A stretch of DNA of 64,000 nt from Pseudomonadota bacterium (GCA_023460395.1 JAEWQB010000010.1:1-64000); one strand, 5' to 3'. Counted from the first letter of the stretch, positions 50,813-60,344 are shown. Translations and numbers: made by a program. The notes: generated by a model not told the origin, from the letters alone.

Positions 50813-52668
50813 CGTATCCAGAGCGAGCCAGGTTTCACACCGGAAATACTGCTGTTGGATACGCCGCCTCCAATGAATACGGAGTTCTTCCCCTCTCCCA
50901 TTGCAAGGGTGCTATTAATCAGGTCGCCGGCAATGTTGATAATGTCGTCTCCAAAGCCCATATCAAGAAAGCTATCTAAAACGCTGGCAAGGATATTGAG
51001 CCTGTCGTTGCCGTAGCCTCCCCGTATGGAGGAGTTGTGCATGATGAGGCGTCCTGTCATAACATCGTTTCCGTTTCCAAGGTTGAACGACGATCCATAA
51101 GTATCCCGCACGGTAACAGAGTCGTTGCCGTTTCCTGTGTTTATACGGCTGTCCTTGATGTCCGCCTTGGCAGCATTTATTGTGTCGTTGCCGTCCCCCA
51201 TGTTGACAGTTGACTCCCCAATGTGAAGAAAGGCGTTCAGGGTATCATCGCCCGTTCCCGTATTAATGGTCGCATAAGCCAAATTGGACGTAATAGTATC
51301 TTTTCCTGCTCCGGTGTTGACCGTGCTTTCTGCAATCCATGCTGCAGACAAGTTGTCGTCTCCATCCCCGGTTTCTATTGTTGAAGAGGAGATGTGAGCA
51401 CCTTCTCTGTCATCAGATAGATCAATGGTGTCATTGCCCGCCCCCGTTTGGATTGTTGATCCAGACATGCCCCCATAGTGTTGTGACATGGTGATGCTGT
51501 CGTCGCCATTGCCGGTGGTGATGGTGGTGCTGGAAATATAGGAATGTTTTCCAACCATGCTGATACTATCGTCGCCATCGCTTGTAGTGATGGTGGACCC
51601 GGAAATGGTGGAATGCTCTCCAGCCATGCTGATGCTGTCGTCGCCATCGCTTGTGGTGATGGTGGACCCGGAAATATAGGAGTGCGTTCCAACCATGCTG
51701 ATGCTGTCGTCGCCATCGCCGGTGGTGATGGTGGACCCGGAAATATAGGAGTGAGCGCCAGCCATGCTGATGCTGTCGTTTCCAGATCCCATTTCGACAT
51801 TTGTGTTATGCATGTAGCCGTAGTCGCCAGAAATGTTTATGGCGTCCTCACCGTCTCCCATATTGACGCTGGAGGATGAGAATTGCTTGCCCAACCGCAA
51901 TTTGTTGTTCAGCGTGTCGTTGCCTGCGCCGGTATCGATTGTCGAGTTGTGGATGTTGCCGTCCACGGTAATAGTGTCATCGCCGTCCCCTGTGGTTATG
52001 GTCGCTCCGTACAGGCCATTTGCAACATATATGGTGTCATTCCCGCTGCCGCCGTCTATGGTGGCGGAAGTTGGGATACTATTTCTTGTTAGAGTGCCAG
52101 AGTTGGCGAGGTCGACAATTGTATCATCTCCATCTCCGCCGCTCATGGCTTTGCCAGTCATCCCGATAATGATGTCATTCCCCTGCGTCTCGGCACCGTT
52201 CGCATATTCTTGAACGTTCAACGCGCCATCATCAGATTCATTAATGATGGTATCGCGTTTAAGGATAAAACTGTACTCAAGCTCTCCAGTCGTTTTGAAT
52301 ACGTTGGCGCGGTATCCGAAGACTTCAGACGTGGTTTCCTCTTCTGGCGTTCTCGAGAAAACGATTTTATCAATAACTACGGTGCGCCCTGACTGAGTTG
52401 CAGCGCTCGCAATGGTGGTTGACGTGGCGTTTTCTGGGGCATCCGTGGTGATGGAATATTGCCCATCTGCGAGAGTCAGAGGCTCGTTCTGGAGTTGGGC
52501 CAGTTGTTTTGCTTCATCGGAAAGCTTAATGACATCGCCATCAGCGATTTGATCTTTTTTTGCAGTGGCAGGCGTGGATAGGGTGTTCGTGCCAGCGGTG
52601 TTCTGCGTCTGTTCGGTCAGCATCTGTTCAGCAAGAGTCTGTGTTCCGACCGCATTGATAATACTCAT
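50800..52668 (-). CDS. Large beta-repeat protein with calcium-binding (RTX-like) repeats
   Basis: 622 residues in the zero frame. The N-terminal 150 residues are non-repetitive (DVIKLSDEAKQLAQLQ resembles short motifs of flagellar-export proteins). From about residue 165 to 600 it is a chain of 18- to 24-residue units containing GDGDD, GSGND, GAGND or GNGND followed by a hydrophobic strand, in the style of RTX/haemolysin-type calcium repeats forming a beta-roll. Four units (299-390) are near identical. No type I secretion gene is near, and no signal peptide is visible. AGGAGGGCATC gives a strong ribosome site. The 3' end may be frameshifted. Confidence 0.75.
   Translation of the reverse strand: MSIINAVGTQTLAEQMLTEQTQNTAGTNTLSTPATAKKDQIADGDVIKLSDEAKQLAQLQNEPLTLADGQYSITTDAPENATSTTIASAATQSGRTVVIDKIVFSRTPEEETTSEVFGYRANVFKTTGELEYSFILKRDTIINESDDGALNVQEYANGAETQGNDIIIGMTGKAMSGGDGDDTIVDLANSGTLTRNSIPTSATIDGGSGNDTIYVANGLYGATITTGDGDDTITVDGNIHNSTIDTGAGNDTLNNKLRLGKQFSSSSVNMGDGEDAINISGDYGYMHNTNVEMGSGNDSISMAGAHSYISGSTITTGDGDDSISMVGTHSYISGSTITTSDGDDSISMAGEHSTISGSTITTSDGDDSISMVGKHSYISSTTITTGNGDDSITMSQHYGGMSGSTIQTGAGNDTIDLSDDREGAHISSSTIETGDGDDNLSAAWIAESTVNTGAGKDTITSNLAYATINTGTGDDTLNAFLHIGESTVNMGDGNDTINAAKADIKDSRINTGNGNDSVTVRDTYGSSFNLGNGNDVMTGRLIMHNSSIRGGYGNDRLNILASVLDSFLDMGFGDDIINIAGDLINSTLAMGEGKNSVFIGGGVSNSSISGVKPGSLWIRGKR
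51499..51774 (-). repeat. Four tandem 69-bp repeats within the beta-repeat gene
   Basis: Each unit encodes 23 residues of the pattern SISMxGxHSYISGSTITTxDGDD (residues 299-390). The units differ by a few substitutions, and the DNA identity shows recent duplication. Copy number could vary by slippage or recombination. Confidence 0.85.
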
Positions 52669-52899
52669 GATGCCCTCCTGTCGTTACAGGCTATATCGGA
52701 TGGTACCATCACATCTTTAGGCTTTTCAATATTAAAATACATATAGCCACACATGGTTTAAGATATTGGCGTGTAGCTACAGGGACGATTCGATCGTGGT
52801 ATCTTGCGCTGCAAAGTTCTTGTGAGGCATGGTGGGCTGTCGATGTGCATGGAAGGACGGCTCAGGCGGGGTATGGGAGTTCCCTCGGCAATTCGGTCG

Positions 52900-55530
52900 T
52901 TACCCCATGTGCTGCGCGGTTTTGATAAGGAAAAAGTCCAGAAGGCTGAAGCCGGGCACCACAGCCTGCACCAGCTTAAGGGGGGACACGTAAGACTCAC
53001 TCCAGTCCAATGTCAGAGCAAGACGCGCCGGAGCTTCTGTGAAATCTTCGGAAGCCGCGACCTTGTCGGGCGCTACAGGAGATATATTGCGGACTAAAGC
53101 GCGTAAGTCCTGTGTGCGCTCTCCCTTTTTGGTTTTTCGTGTCCAGAAAAACGAGTCAGTTACGGCAAAGGCGGCAAGGGAGGCGAGAAATTCTTCCTGT
53201 CGTTCTCGTGGCCCCCGGTATTCAAGGAGAAATTCTTCAGACACGGCCTGAGGCTGGCGTCTGCCGCCGTCCAGTGTTTCCACACGAGTAGGCTGCATGC
53301 CGCGTGGGAAAAGCGTGGCGATGGCATGAAAGACCTCTTGTGCGGAAAGCGGCTCTCTCAGGAAAATATTTACCCATTCCGCTTTGCTGGCTACCCCCAC
53401 AGGTAACGCCATACCAAAGGAAATAAGCGGAAGAGGGTGGAATCCTTGCGAAAAGGCCATGGGTAGTTTGGCGCGGCGGAAAATACGCTCAAACAGCGCC
53501 TGTAATTCAAGTTGGGAAAGAAAAATAGCCGGGCCTTCTTTTGCGTACCATATGCGGTAATGCCCTGCTTTAACACCTAAATTTGCGGCAAGGCTCGGCG
53601 GATGAGCCTGATCTTCGGCCTGCGTTTTTTGAATGACATTCCCACGTTCATCCACTTCCGGTTCATGGGTGTATTGGTCGCGTTGCGGCAGATTCAGCAC
53701 ATTGTGGTATTGTGTGTCGGGAACGGGCCTGTCCAGAAGAGAGGGTTTGGTCCCCACATCACACACGCCGCATACGTGGCAGGAGTCGTAACGGCAGTCG
53801 GTGGTAATTGCCATATCAAGGGCGCGTTTGCGCTCGCGCAGGAGATAGCCGCGCGAGATGCCACTAACCAGATGATCCCATGGCAACGTGTCATCCTCAG
53901 GCCGTTCAGCAATGTATTCTTCGTAAGTCAGGCCGTGTTCGGCAAGGGCTTCCAGATACGGTTCCAGCGCGAAATGTTCCATCCAACTGCTGAAAATAGC
54001 TCCCTTGCGGTAGGCTGTTTCCACGGCATCGGCGAGACGGCGGTCCCCACGGGAAAAAATACCTTCCAACGCGCTGGAGGCTGGTTCATGCCAGCGCATG
54101 CGCATGCTTTTTTCCTGCCGGAATGCGTCGCGCAGATAGAAAACGCGTCTGCGGATTTCCTCCAGCGGAATTTGTGCTTCCCATTGGAAAGGAGTGTGCG
54201 CTTTAGGCACAAAGGGTGATATGGCTGCCGTTACGTTCAGACGGCGTGTGCGTCCGGCTGCGCCACGGACCTTTCGACAGAGTTCGACTATGGCGTCCAG
54301 ATCCTCATCCGTTTCCGTGGGCAGGCCGATCATGAAGTAGAGCTTTACCTGTTGCCAGCCGTGTTGAAACAGTTTGCGGATGTGCAGCATGAGCTGTTCT
54401 TCCGTGATTCCCTTGTTGATAACATCGCGCAGGCGCTGGCTGCCAGCTTCCGGTGCGAGAGTGGCCCCTGTGCGGCGAATTCCCGCCATGCGGGCCATGA
54501 TGTCGTCGTCGATGGAGCCGACTCGCAGAGAGGGCAGGGAAACGGAAATTTGTTCGTCGGCGCAGCGGTCCACCGTGCGGGTAAAAAGAGTTTTCAGCGC
54601 GGAAAAGTCGCCCGTGGAGAGAGAAAGAAAGGAAAGTTCATCATACCCCGTAGAGGCGAGGGTTTCGTGGAGAATGCGCTCAAGCTCTTCTACTGAGCGT
54701 TCGCGGGCGGGCCGATAAATCATGCCTGCTTGGCAGAATCGGCAGCCGCGCGTGCAGCCTCTGGCTATTTCCAGTGCAAGACGGCTGTGCACTGCGCCAA
54801 AGGGCACAGGCTGCGTGACCGGAAATGACGCGGTGTTCATGTCCGGCAGCACGCAACGGGCCGGGGCGGTATGGTCGGCATAAAGCGGAACCAGCGGCTT
54901 GCCGCTGCCTTCAAACCGGAAAAAGGACGGTACATAGATGCCCGGAATGCGGGACGCGCGACGTAGAAAGTCGTGCCGGGTACTGCCTTCTTGTTTGCAT
55001 AGCTCCAGCAATTCAAGCAGGGCCACCATGACGGTTTCGCCTTCGCCAAGCACCATCAGGTCCATGAAGGGGGCAATGGGTTCCGCCGCCAGAGTGCAAC
55101 CACCCCCGGCCATGATTATGGGAACGGTCAGCGAATCGCCTCTGTCCGCACTACGCAGGGGAATGCCGCCAAGGTCCAGCATGTAAAGAATGTTTGTGTA
55201 GCATAGTTCATGAGTTACATGAAAGCCGATGGCGTCCATGGCATGCAGCGGCGTATCGGATTCTAGTGTGGTCAGCGGAGCGGCGTGTTCGCGCAGCACC
55301 TCTGCTGTTTCCGTACAGGGGGTGAAAACGCGTTCTGCCCACCACGACTCCCGCTGGTTGATGATGCCGTAAAGTATCTTCTGACCAAGGTAGGACATGC
55401 CCACTTCATACATATCGGGAAAGGCGAGAGCGATGCGTAGCGATGTGGCAGCCGGATGCTTGTGGATAGCCCCTTCTTCAATCCCCAGATAGCGGGTTGG
55501 TTTGGGAATAAGAGCAAGTAATTTACGCAT
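52900..55530 (-). CDS. Radical SAM protein fused to DUF2344 (TIGR03960-type)
   Basis: 876 residues. The N-terminal cobalamin-binding-like domain (residues about 1-240) precedes a radical SAM domain with the 4Fe-4S ligand set CTRGCRFC near residue 260. After it a Cys-rich segment (CRYDSCHVCGVC) may bind another metal centre. The C-terminal 220 residues are DUF2344, with FLSQLELQALFERIFRRAKLPM and FSQGFHP. In many bacteria these are two adjacent proteins; here they are one chain. The role is not established; tRNA or ribosome-related modification has been suggested from context elsewhere. It is one complete frame with no apparent break. Confidence 0.88.
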   Translation of the reverse strand: MRKLLALIPKPTRYLGIEEGAIHKHPAATSLRIALAFPDMYEVGMSYLGQKILYGIINQRESWWAERVFTPCTETAEVLREHAAPLTTLESDTPLHAMDAIGFHVTHELCYTNILYMLDLGGIPLRSADRGDSLTVPIIMAGGGCTLAAEPIAPFMDLMVLGEGETVMVALLELLELCKQEGSTRHDFLRRASRIPGIYVPSFFRFEGSGKPLVPLYADHTAPARCVLPDMNTASFPVTQPVPFGAVHSRLALEIARGCTRGCRFCQAGMIYRPARERSVEELERILHETLASTGYDELSFLSLSTGDFSALKTLFTRTVDRCADEQISVSLPSLRVGSIDDDIMARMAGIRRTGATLAPEAGSQRLRDVINKGITEEQLMLHIRKLFQHGWQQVKLYFMIGLPTETDEDLDAIVELCRKVRGAAGRTRRLNVTAAISPFVPKAHTPFQWEAQIPLEEIRRRVFYLRDAFRQEKSMRMRWHEPASSALEGIFSRGDRRLADAVETAYRKGAIFSSWMEHFALEPYLEALAEHGLTYEEYIAERPEDDTLPWDHLVSGISRGYLLRERKRALDMAITTDCRYDSCHVCGVCDVGTKPSLLDRPVPDTQYHNVLNLPQRDQYTHEPEVDERGNVIQKTQAEDQAHPPSLAANLGVKAGHYRIWYAKEGPAIFLSQLELQALFERIFRRAKLPMAFSQGFHPLPLISFGMALPVGVASKAEWVNIFLREPLSAQEVFHAIATLFPRGMQPTRVETLDGGRRQPQAVSEEFLLEYRGPRERQEEFLASLAAFAVTDSFFWTRKTKKGERTQDLRALVRNISPVAPDKVAASEDFTEAPARLALTLDWSESYVSPLKLVQAVVPGFSLLDFFLIKTAQHMG

Positions 55531-55572
55531 GAAGGATACTTCCTGAAGCCGATCCGGCGGGAAAAGTGTGGT

Positions 55573-55605
55573 AAAACAGCAAAAGGGGGGACCATATCCC
55601 CCCTT
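55573..55605 (-). terminator. Terminator after the LSm-like gene
   Basis: AAGGGGGGA pairs with TCCCCCCTT around a 5-nt loop. On the minus strand the stem runs into TTTTGCTGTTTT. It lies about 180 bp past the stop of the LSm-like gene and before the radical SAM gene. Confidence 0.65.
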
Positions 55606-55782
55606 GGCAATATCAGTATGGGCCTGCGCAGGGGCAGTTGCCCACGGTGGTTGCTACACTAAATACGGTGGCGGCACACCGGCGTGTTGCCAAAAGACCG
55701 CACGGCGCGAGCTGGCCACGCAATGGCATACCTGCGCCGCACATGAAACGCGCGGTGTGTGCGGGTCTTGAATGAGCGTGTG

Positions 55783-56133
55783 TTATTTGATGAGCTTGGA
55801 GATGTCAGTTACCTTACCGCCACCGGGATTTTGCAAATCCATACCGCCCAGTCCGCCCGTGCTCAACGTAAGATTGGAAATGGATTCCATATAGCGGGTT
55901 CTGAGTTCTTCCGGGCAGGCTTTATATTCGTACAGCACATGGCTCAGGCTTACGATGCTGTCAAAATCTTGCTCAAAAGGATACCCGAAGGGCAGCAGCA
56001 TCATCTGCACGCCTTGCTGGGTGGGAATGGTCTGGAGGGCGGCTACTTCGGTCATTTTGCCTTCTTCCACGCCAACCTTGCCAATCACCATATCGCCGCT
56101 TACCAGCTTCACTAACTTTATTTCATATGCCAT
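55783..56133 (-). CDS. Small LSm-like protein
   Basis: 116 residues beginning MAYEIKLVKLVSGDMVIGKV after TTAAGGAGAA, a strong ribosome site. The strand pattern of the first 65 residues, with LVSGDMVIGKV and QTIPTQQGVQMMLLPFGYPF, resembles bacterial and phage LSm-like beta barrels, which assemble as rings and may bind RNA. The C-terminus is Gly-rich, then Lys-rich. It is a single gene between the DRTGG gene and the radical SAM gene. The resemblance is by eye and the role is unknown. Confidence 0.65.
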   Translation of the reverse strand: MAYEIKLVKLVSGDMVIGKVGVEEGKMTEVAALQTIPTQQGVQMMLLPFGYPFEQDFDSIVSLSHVLYEYKACPEELRTRYMESISNLTLSTGGLGGMDLQNPGGGKVTDISKLIK

Positions 56134-56305
56134 GCAGATTCTCCTTAAAAAAGCGTTCCGGGCATAGGTAGGGCCTCGCTCTGCTCCTGTCAAGCCGGAC
56201 GATTGCACGAAGCAGCGCCTCGTTTGCCAAAAAATCGGCCTGTTAGCGCATAGTGGCTGCCGCTGGGCATGCGACACCATGCAGTCGCAGAGAGCAGGGG
56301 ATGGC

Positions 56306-57373
56306 TCAGAGTCCCATGCGTTCTTTGAGATAGCCGAAATCTATGGACGAGCTTACCAACTGTGCGCCCTGCCGGATTTTTATGACATCGCGCAGTTTGT
56401 GCCGCGAGAGAATAATCTCCATTTTTTTGGCGACGGTATAGGTATCATCACGCACGACAACGATGGGGATGTTCAATACTTCTGACCGGGTGAGGATAAT
56501 GTCATTGGGGTAGAGGTTGCCGGTGAGCACAAGGCAGGGGCAGTTGCCTTCCAGCGCCACCAACTGCACGTCTGACCTGTCACCCCCTACAATGACGGCG
56601 GAGTTTTTGTTTTTGCGGAAGTGGGTCATGAAGTTTTCCACCTGCATGGTGCCGATGAGGAAATTTTCCACCACCTTATCGGACTTGCTTGATGCGGAGA
56701 TAACTTTGCCGCCAAGTCGTTCCGCCAGATCTCCCACACGAATGGCTCCCATAAGCGGGTCTTTGGGAATGATACCCAGCACCTTCACCCCATTGCGTTC
56801 AAGGAAGGGGCGGATGAGTCCGTCCACCTCGTTCATGAAGCTGGGGGGAATGTCATTCAAAATTACCCCGGCCATTTTGTCGCCCAGTGTATCCTTGAGC
56901 ACGACGAGGTAATCGTAGTTCAGCTCTTTGTTCAGCCGGTCGATAACCACCGCGTGCAGGCCGAGTTCCTGAACCACACGCACTCCGTCCGCATTGCAGT
57001 ATCTGCCGGAATACATGGAGCCGGAGCCTGCCACCACCATAACGTCCTTCCCTTTGCGCAGGGTTTCATAGGCGCTGGCAATGGAGGGCATAAGGTCATC
57101 GCACTGTCCGCTGAAGGCGCGAACTTTAAAGTCCTGCGTGACAACCACCGGTGTGACTATATTGGCGGGAGCTTCCTGTCCCAAAATATCTTGTACGAAA
57201 AAGGCGTCTTCGTCGCCGAGCAGGCCGTCGCGTTCTTCCGGCATGGCACCCACGGGTTTCATGTACCCCACGCTATGCCCTTCTTTTTGCAAGCGCAGCC
57301 CCATGCCCATAACGACCATGTTTTTTCCAGAGTAGCCAGCGGTGGAACCGATATAAATGCCGGGGGGGGTCAT
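56306..57373 (-). CDS. DRTGG-domain, DTB synthetase-like P-loop protein (Pta N-terminal type)
   Basis: 355 residues. The N-terminal half is a CobQ/BioD-like P-loop domain: GIYIGSTAGYSGKNMV, with an atypical P-loop in which the GKT is GKN. The C-terminal half is a DRTGG domain (AVIVGGDRSDVQLVALEG). This is the architecture of the regulatory N-terminus of long phosphotransacetylases, without the catalytic domain. It follows the ADP-forming acyl-CoA synthetase gene in the same direction, so a sensor role in acetyl-CoA/acetate metabolism is plausible. GGAGGACGTTC precedes the ATG. Confidence 0.82.
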   Translation of the reverse strand: MTPPGIYIGSTAGYSGKNMVVMGMGLRLQKEGHSVGYMKPVGAMPEERDGLLGDEDAFFVQDILGQEAPANIVTPVVVTQDFKVRAFSGQCDDLMPSIASAYETLRKGKDVMVVAGSGSMYSGRYCNADGVRVVQELGLHAVVIDRLNKELNYDYLVVLKDTLGDKMAGVILNDIPPSFMNEVDGLIRPFLERNGVKVLGIIPKDPLMGAIRVGDLAERLGGKVISASSKSDKVVENFLIGTMQVENFMTHFRKNKNSAVIVGGDRSDVQLVALEGNCPCLVLTGNLYPNDIILTRSEVLNIPIVVVRDDTYTVAKKMEIILSRHKLRDVIKIRQGAQLVSSSIDFGYLKERMGL

Positions 57374-57484
57374 GAACGTCCTCCTGTGCTGTTGGGGCGA
57401 TGTTGTCCGCCACCGTGGCGGTCTTGATAGTGCGTCCGGTGCATGTGAAAGGTGCACGGCACCCGCATGCGATGCGTTGAGGGG

Positions 57485-59599
57485 TTACGATTGACCGGGA
57501 GCGAGAACAACCCGAACATCCGCCACCCACGCGCCTTGGTCGTTCACGAGGACCGGGTTGAACTCTGCCTCATGAATCTCAGGAAAATCAAGGGATAACT
57601 GGGACATGATGAGAAGAATATCTTCCAGCGCGGTTTCATTGACCGCAGTGCTGCCCCGTATTCCCGCGAGCAAAGGGTAAGAGCGTATTTCGCGGATCAT
57701 CTCATGGACATCGCTCAGAGTAAGGGGAGCAAGCCGGCAGGAAATGTCGCGCAGCACCTCCACATGAATACCTCCAAGGCCAAAAATAACCATGGGGCCA
57801 AATTGCGGGTCGCGTTTGAAACCAATAATAACTTCCCGCGCGTCTTTCGTCACCATTCCCTGTACCAGACAGCCCAAGATATACGCTTCTTCGCGTATTC
57901 TTTGGGCGCGGGCGGTAATGTCGAGAAACGCCCCGCGAACTTCGTCCGGTGTGTTCAGGTTTACACGCACCCCGCCCACATCGCTTTTATGCGAAATTTG
58001 CGGAGAGGCGATTTTAAGCACCACGGGAAACCCTATCTGCTTCGCGGCAGCAACAGCCTCTTCGCTGGTCCGGCACAAGCGTGTTTCCGGTATGGGTAAC
58101 TCATAGGCGTTGAGCAGGCCCTGAGCCTGAAATTCCACAATTTCCTGTATTCCCTGCTCGCGGGCTTGTCGAATAATTTCCTTCGCTTTTCCAAGGTTGC
58201 GCCGGTAGCCGACCTCCACCGGGGGCGGCAAATTTTTCCACTCCCGATAGCGGCACATGGTGGCAATGGCTTGAATGGCGGGTTCTGGGAAGTCATAGCA
58301 AGGAATTTGGGCTTGGGTGAAAACCTGCCGGGCAGGTTCCATAGTCAGTCCCCCCATGGCGCAAACAAAGACAGGCTTGGCATGCTGGGCGGCTACGCGG
58401 GCAATTTCCCGCGCGACCTCATCCACTTCGGAGCGCACTGTGGGAGAAATCATTACCAGTAGGGCGTGCACGTGACCAACGCGAAGAACGGTGTCCATGG
58501 CGCGGCCTATACGGGCGGCATCCGCGTCGCCCAGTACGTCTACCGGATTGTGGAACGCGGCGAACGGGGGGAGCTGGGCCTTAAGCGCGTCTACCGTGTC
58601 CGCCGGGAGCGGGGCAAGGACAAGGTTGGCAATTTCGCAGGCGTCCGCCGCGAGAATACCCGGTCCGCCAGAGTTGGTAACAATGCCCACATCAAAGCCT
58701 AAAGGGAGCGGTTGGCAGGAGAATGCCTCCGCCAAAGAAAAGAGGTCTTGCAGCGTGTTGGCCCGGAGAACCCCGGCCTGAGTGAACGCGGCTTCATAGG
58801 CCTGATCCGTACCCGTCATGGAGCCAGTGTGGGACGACGCGGCTTTGGCACCCGCTCCGGTTCTGCCCGCTTTGATCATAATAACAGGTTTTTTGCGGGT
58901 AACCCGTTGTGCCACGGCAAGGAAGCGCTGACCGCTTTCCACCCCTTCCACATACCCGATGATGACTTTGGTTTCCGGGTCATCCGCCAGATAGGCAAGG
59001 ATGTCTGACTCGTCGATAACAGCCTTGTTACCTATGCTGATGAATTTAGAGAAACCGAGATTGCGCTGCCGCGCCCAGTCGAGGATGGAAACACAGAGCG
59101 CTCCAGATTGGGAAAAAAAGGCGATATTACCCCGCCGGGGTTGGCCCACGGCAAAGGTGGTGTTGAGATGCTTCGCGGTGTTGATAAGTCCCAGACAGTT
59201 GGGGCCGAGCAACGCTATATTGTATTTTTGTGCCAATTTTTTGACGACTTCTTCCCTGTGCCATCCCTCGCCACCCACTTCCCGGAATCCGGCAGTGATA
59301 ACGGCAGCGGAGCGAACCCCCTGTTTTCCCAATGCTTCTACAGCATCCGGCACGTTTTGGGGAGGAATGCAGATAACGGCAAGGTCCACACCGTGAGGCA
59401 GTTCCCCTATATTGCGAACAACAGGGCAACCCAGTATAGTTGCGGAGTTTGGATTCACGGGGTACACCGCTCCGCGATATCCCGCTTCCAGAAGATTCGC
59501 TAGGACCACATTGCCTATTTTTCCGGCAGTGGCGGATGCACCAATAACGGCAATGCTTTTAGGAGCGAATAACGCCGGGATATTGTCGTGGTATGACAT
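57485..59599 (-). CDS. ADP-forming acyl/acetyl-CoA synthetase (fused subunits)
   Basis: 704 residues. The CoA-binding Rossmann domain starts at residue 1 (SIAVIGASATAGKIG), followed by the succinyl-CoA ligase-like domain with the phosphohistidine in KAASSHTGS (His257). The C-terminal ATP-grasp beta domain has VVLKIASPQISHKSDVGGV. It makes ATP from acetyl-CoA (or another acyl-CoA), ADP and phosphate, releasing acetate, which would save energy in fermentative or pyruvate-using growth. The start at 59599 lies 30 bp from the divergent rnc. The paired DRTGG gene is 111 bp downstream. Confidence 0.92.
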   Translation of the reverse strand: MSYHDNIPALFAPKSIAVIGASATAGKIGNVVLANLLEAGYRGAVYPVNPNSATILGCPVVRNIGELPHGVDLAVICIPPQNVPDAVEALGKQGVRSAAVITAGFREVGGEGWHREEVVKKLAQKYNIALLGPNCLGLINTAKHLNTTFAVGQPRRGNIAFFSQSGALCVSILDWARQRNLGFSKFISIGNKAVIDESDILAYLADDPETKVIIGYVEGVESGQRFLAVAQRVTRKKPVIMIKAGRTGAGAKAASSHTGSMTGTDQAYEAAFTQAGVLRANTLQDLFSLAEAFSCQPLPLGFDVGIVTNSGGPGILAADACEIANLVLAPLPADTVDALKAQLPPFAAFHNPVDVLGDADAARIGRAMDTVLRVGHVHALLVMISPTVRSEVDEVAREIARVAAQHAKPVFVCAMGGLTMEPARQVFTQAQIPCYDFPEPAIQAIATMCRYREWKNLPPPVEVGYRRNLGKAKEIIRQAREQGIQEIVEFQAQGLLNAYELPIPETRLCRTSEEAVAAAKQIGFPVVLKIASPQISHKSDVGGVRVNLNTPDEVRGAFLDITARAQRIREEAYILGCLVQGMVTKDAREVIIGFKRDPQFGPMVIFGLGGIHVEVLRDISCRLAPLTLSDVHEMIREIRSYPLLAGIRGSTAVNETALEDILLIMSQLSLDFPEIHEAEFNPVLVNDQGAWVADVRVVLAPGQS

Positions 59600-59629
59600 T
59601 GCCCCCCCCACTGTGGAGATACAGTAAAA

Positions 59630-60319
59630 ATGCTGACTAAGCTGCAAGAGTCTATTCACTATCGGTTCCGTCAAGTCAAGCTGCTGGAAACCGCATTAAC
59701 CCACAGCTCCCACGCCAACGAACATGGCGGAGAGACTGAACACAACGAGCGCCTTGAATTTTTGGGCGACGCGGTGCTGGAGCTTTGCGTTTCAGAACGT
59801 CTTTTCGCGCAGTTTCCCTGTGCGCGGGAAGGCAATCTTACCCGTATGCGCGCGCGGCTGGTGAGCAAGCCATCTTTGGCGGAATTGGCGCGTGAATTAC
59901 AACTGGACGCGTATTTGTTATTGGGAAAAGGTGAGGAGAGCCAAGGCGGTCGCGACAGGCATTCATTGCTCAGCGACGCGTTGGAAGCGGTGCTAGGCGC
60001 GGTTTTTCTTGATGGTGGGTATGCACGGGCCTTAGAGGTGGTAGACGTGCTCTTTGCCTCGCGCTGGCCTGCGGAGCCAGAAGGGGGAAAAAGCAGGGAC
60101 TACAAAAGCAGATTGCAGGAACTGACACAAAAACGCTTTAGAGAGCGCCCTGTGTATTCCCTCGCAGGCAGCAATGGACCGGAACATGCCAAGGTCTTCA
60201 CCGTGCATTTGGCTTTGCCGGACGGACAAAGCGTCAGTGCGGACGGACCTAGCGTGAAGCGGGCGGAGCAAAAGGCCGCAGGCCTTGCGCTTAAGCTGCT
60301 TGGTGGTACGACCGAGTAA
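59630..60319 (+). CDS. rnc: Ribonuclease III
   Basis: 229 residues. The catalytic domain has the signature HNERLEFLGDAVLEL and the second acidic cluster DALEAVLGAVFLDGG. The C-terminal double-stranded RNA-binding domain contains DYKSRLQELTQKRF and ends KRAEQKAAGLALKLL. It processes rRNA precursors and some mRNAs. GGAGATACAG precedes the ATG. It is divergent from the acyl-CoA synthetase gene and closed by a strong terminator. Confidence 0.96.
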   Translation: MLTKLQESIHYRFRQVKLLETALTHSSHANEHGGETEHNERLEFLGDAVLELCVSERLFAQFPCAREGNLTRMRARLVSKPSLAELARELQLDAYLLLGKGEESQGGRDRHSLLSDALEAVLGAVFLDGGYARALEVVDVLFASRWPAEPEGGKSRDYKSRLQELTQKRFRERPVYSLAGSNGPEHAKVFTVHLALPDGQSVSADGPSVKRAEQKAAGLALKLLGGTTE

Positions 60320-60344
60320 CGCGCGGGGACCAAGGGTAAAAACC

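Noticed and set aside
51499..51774. CRISPR-like array
   Set aside because: The 69-bp repeats are contiguous with no unique spacers and are in frame with a protein repeat.
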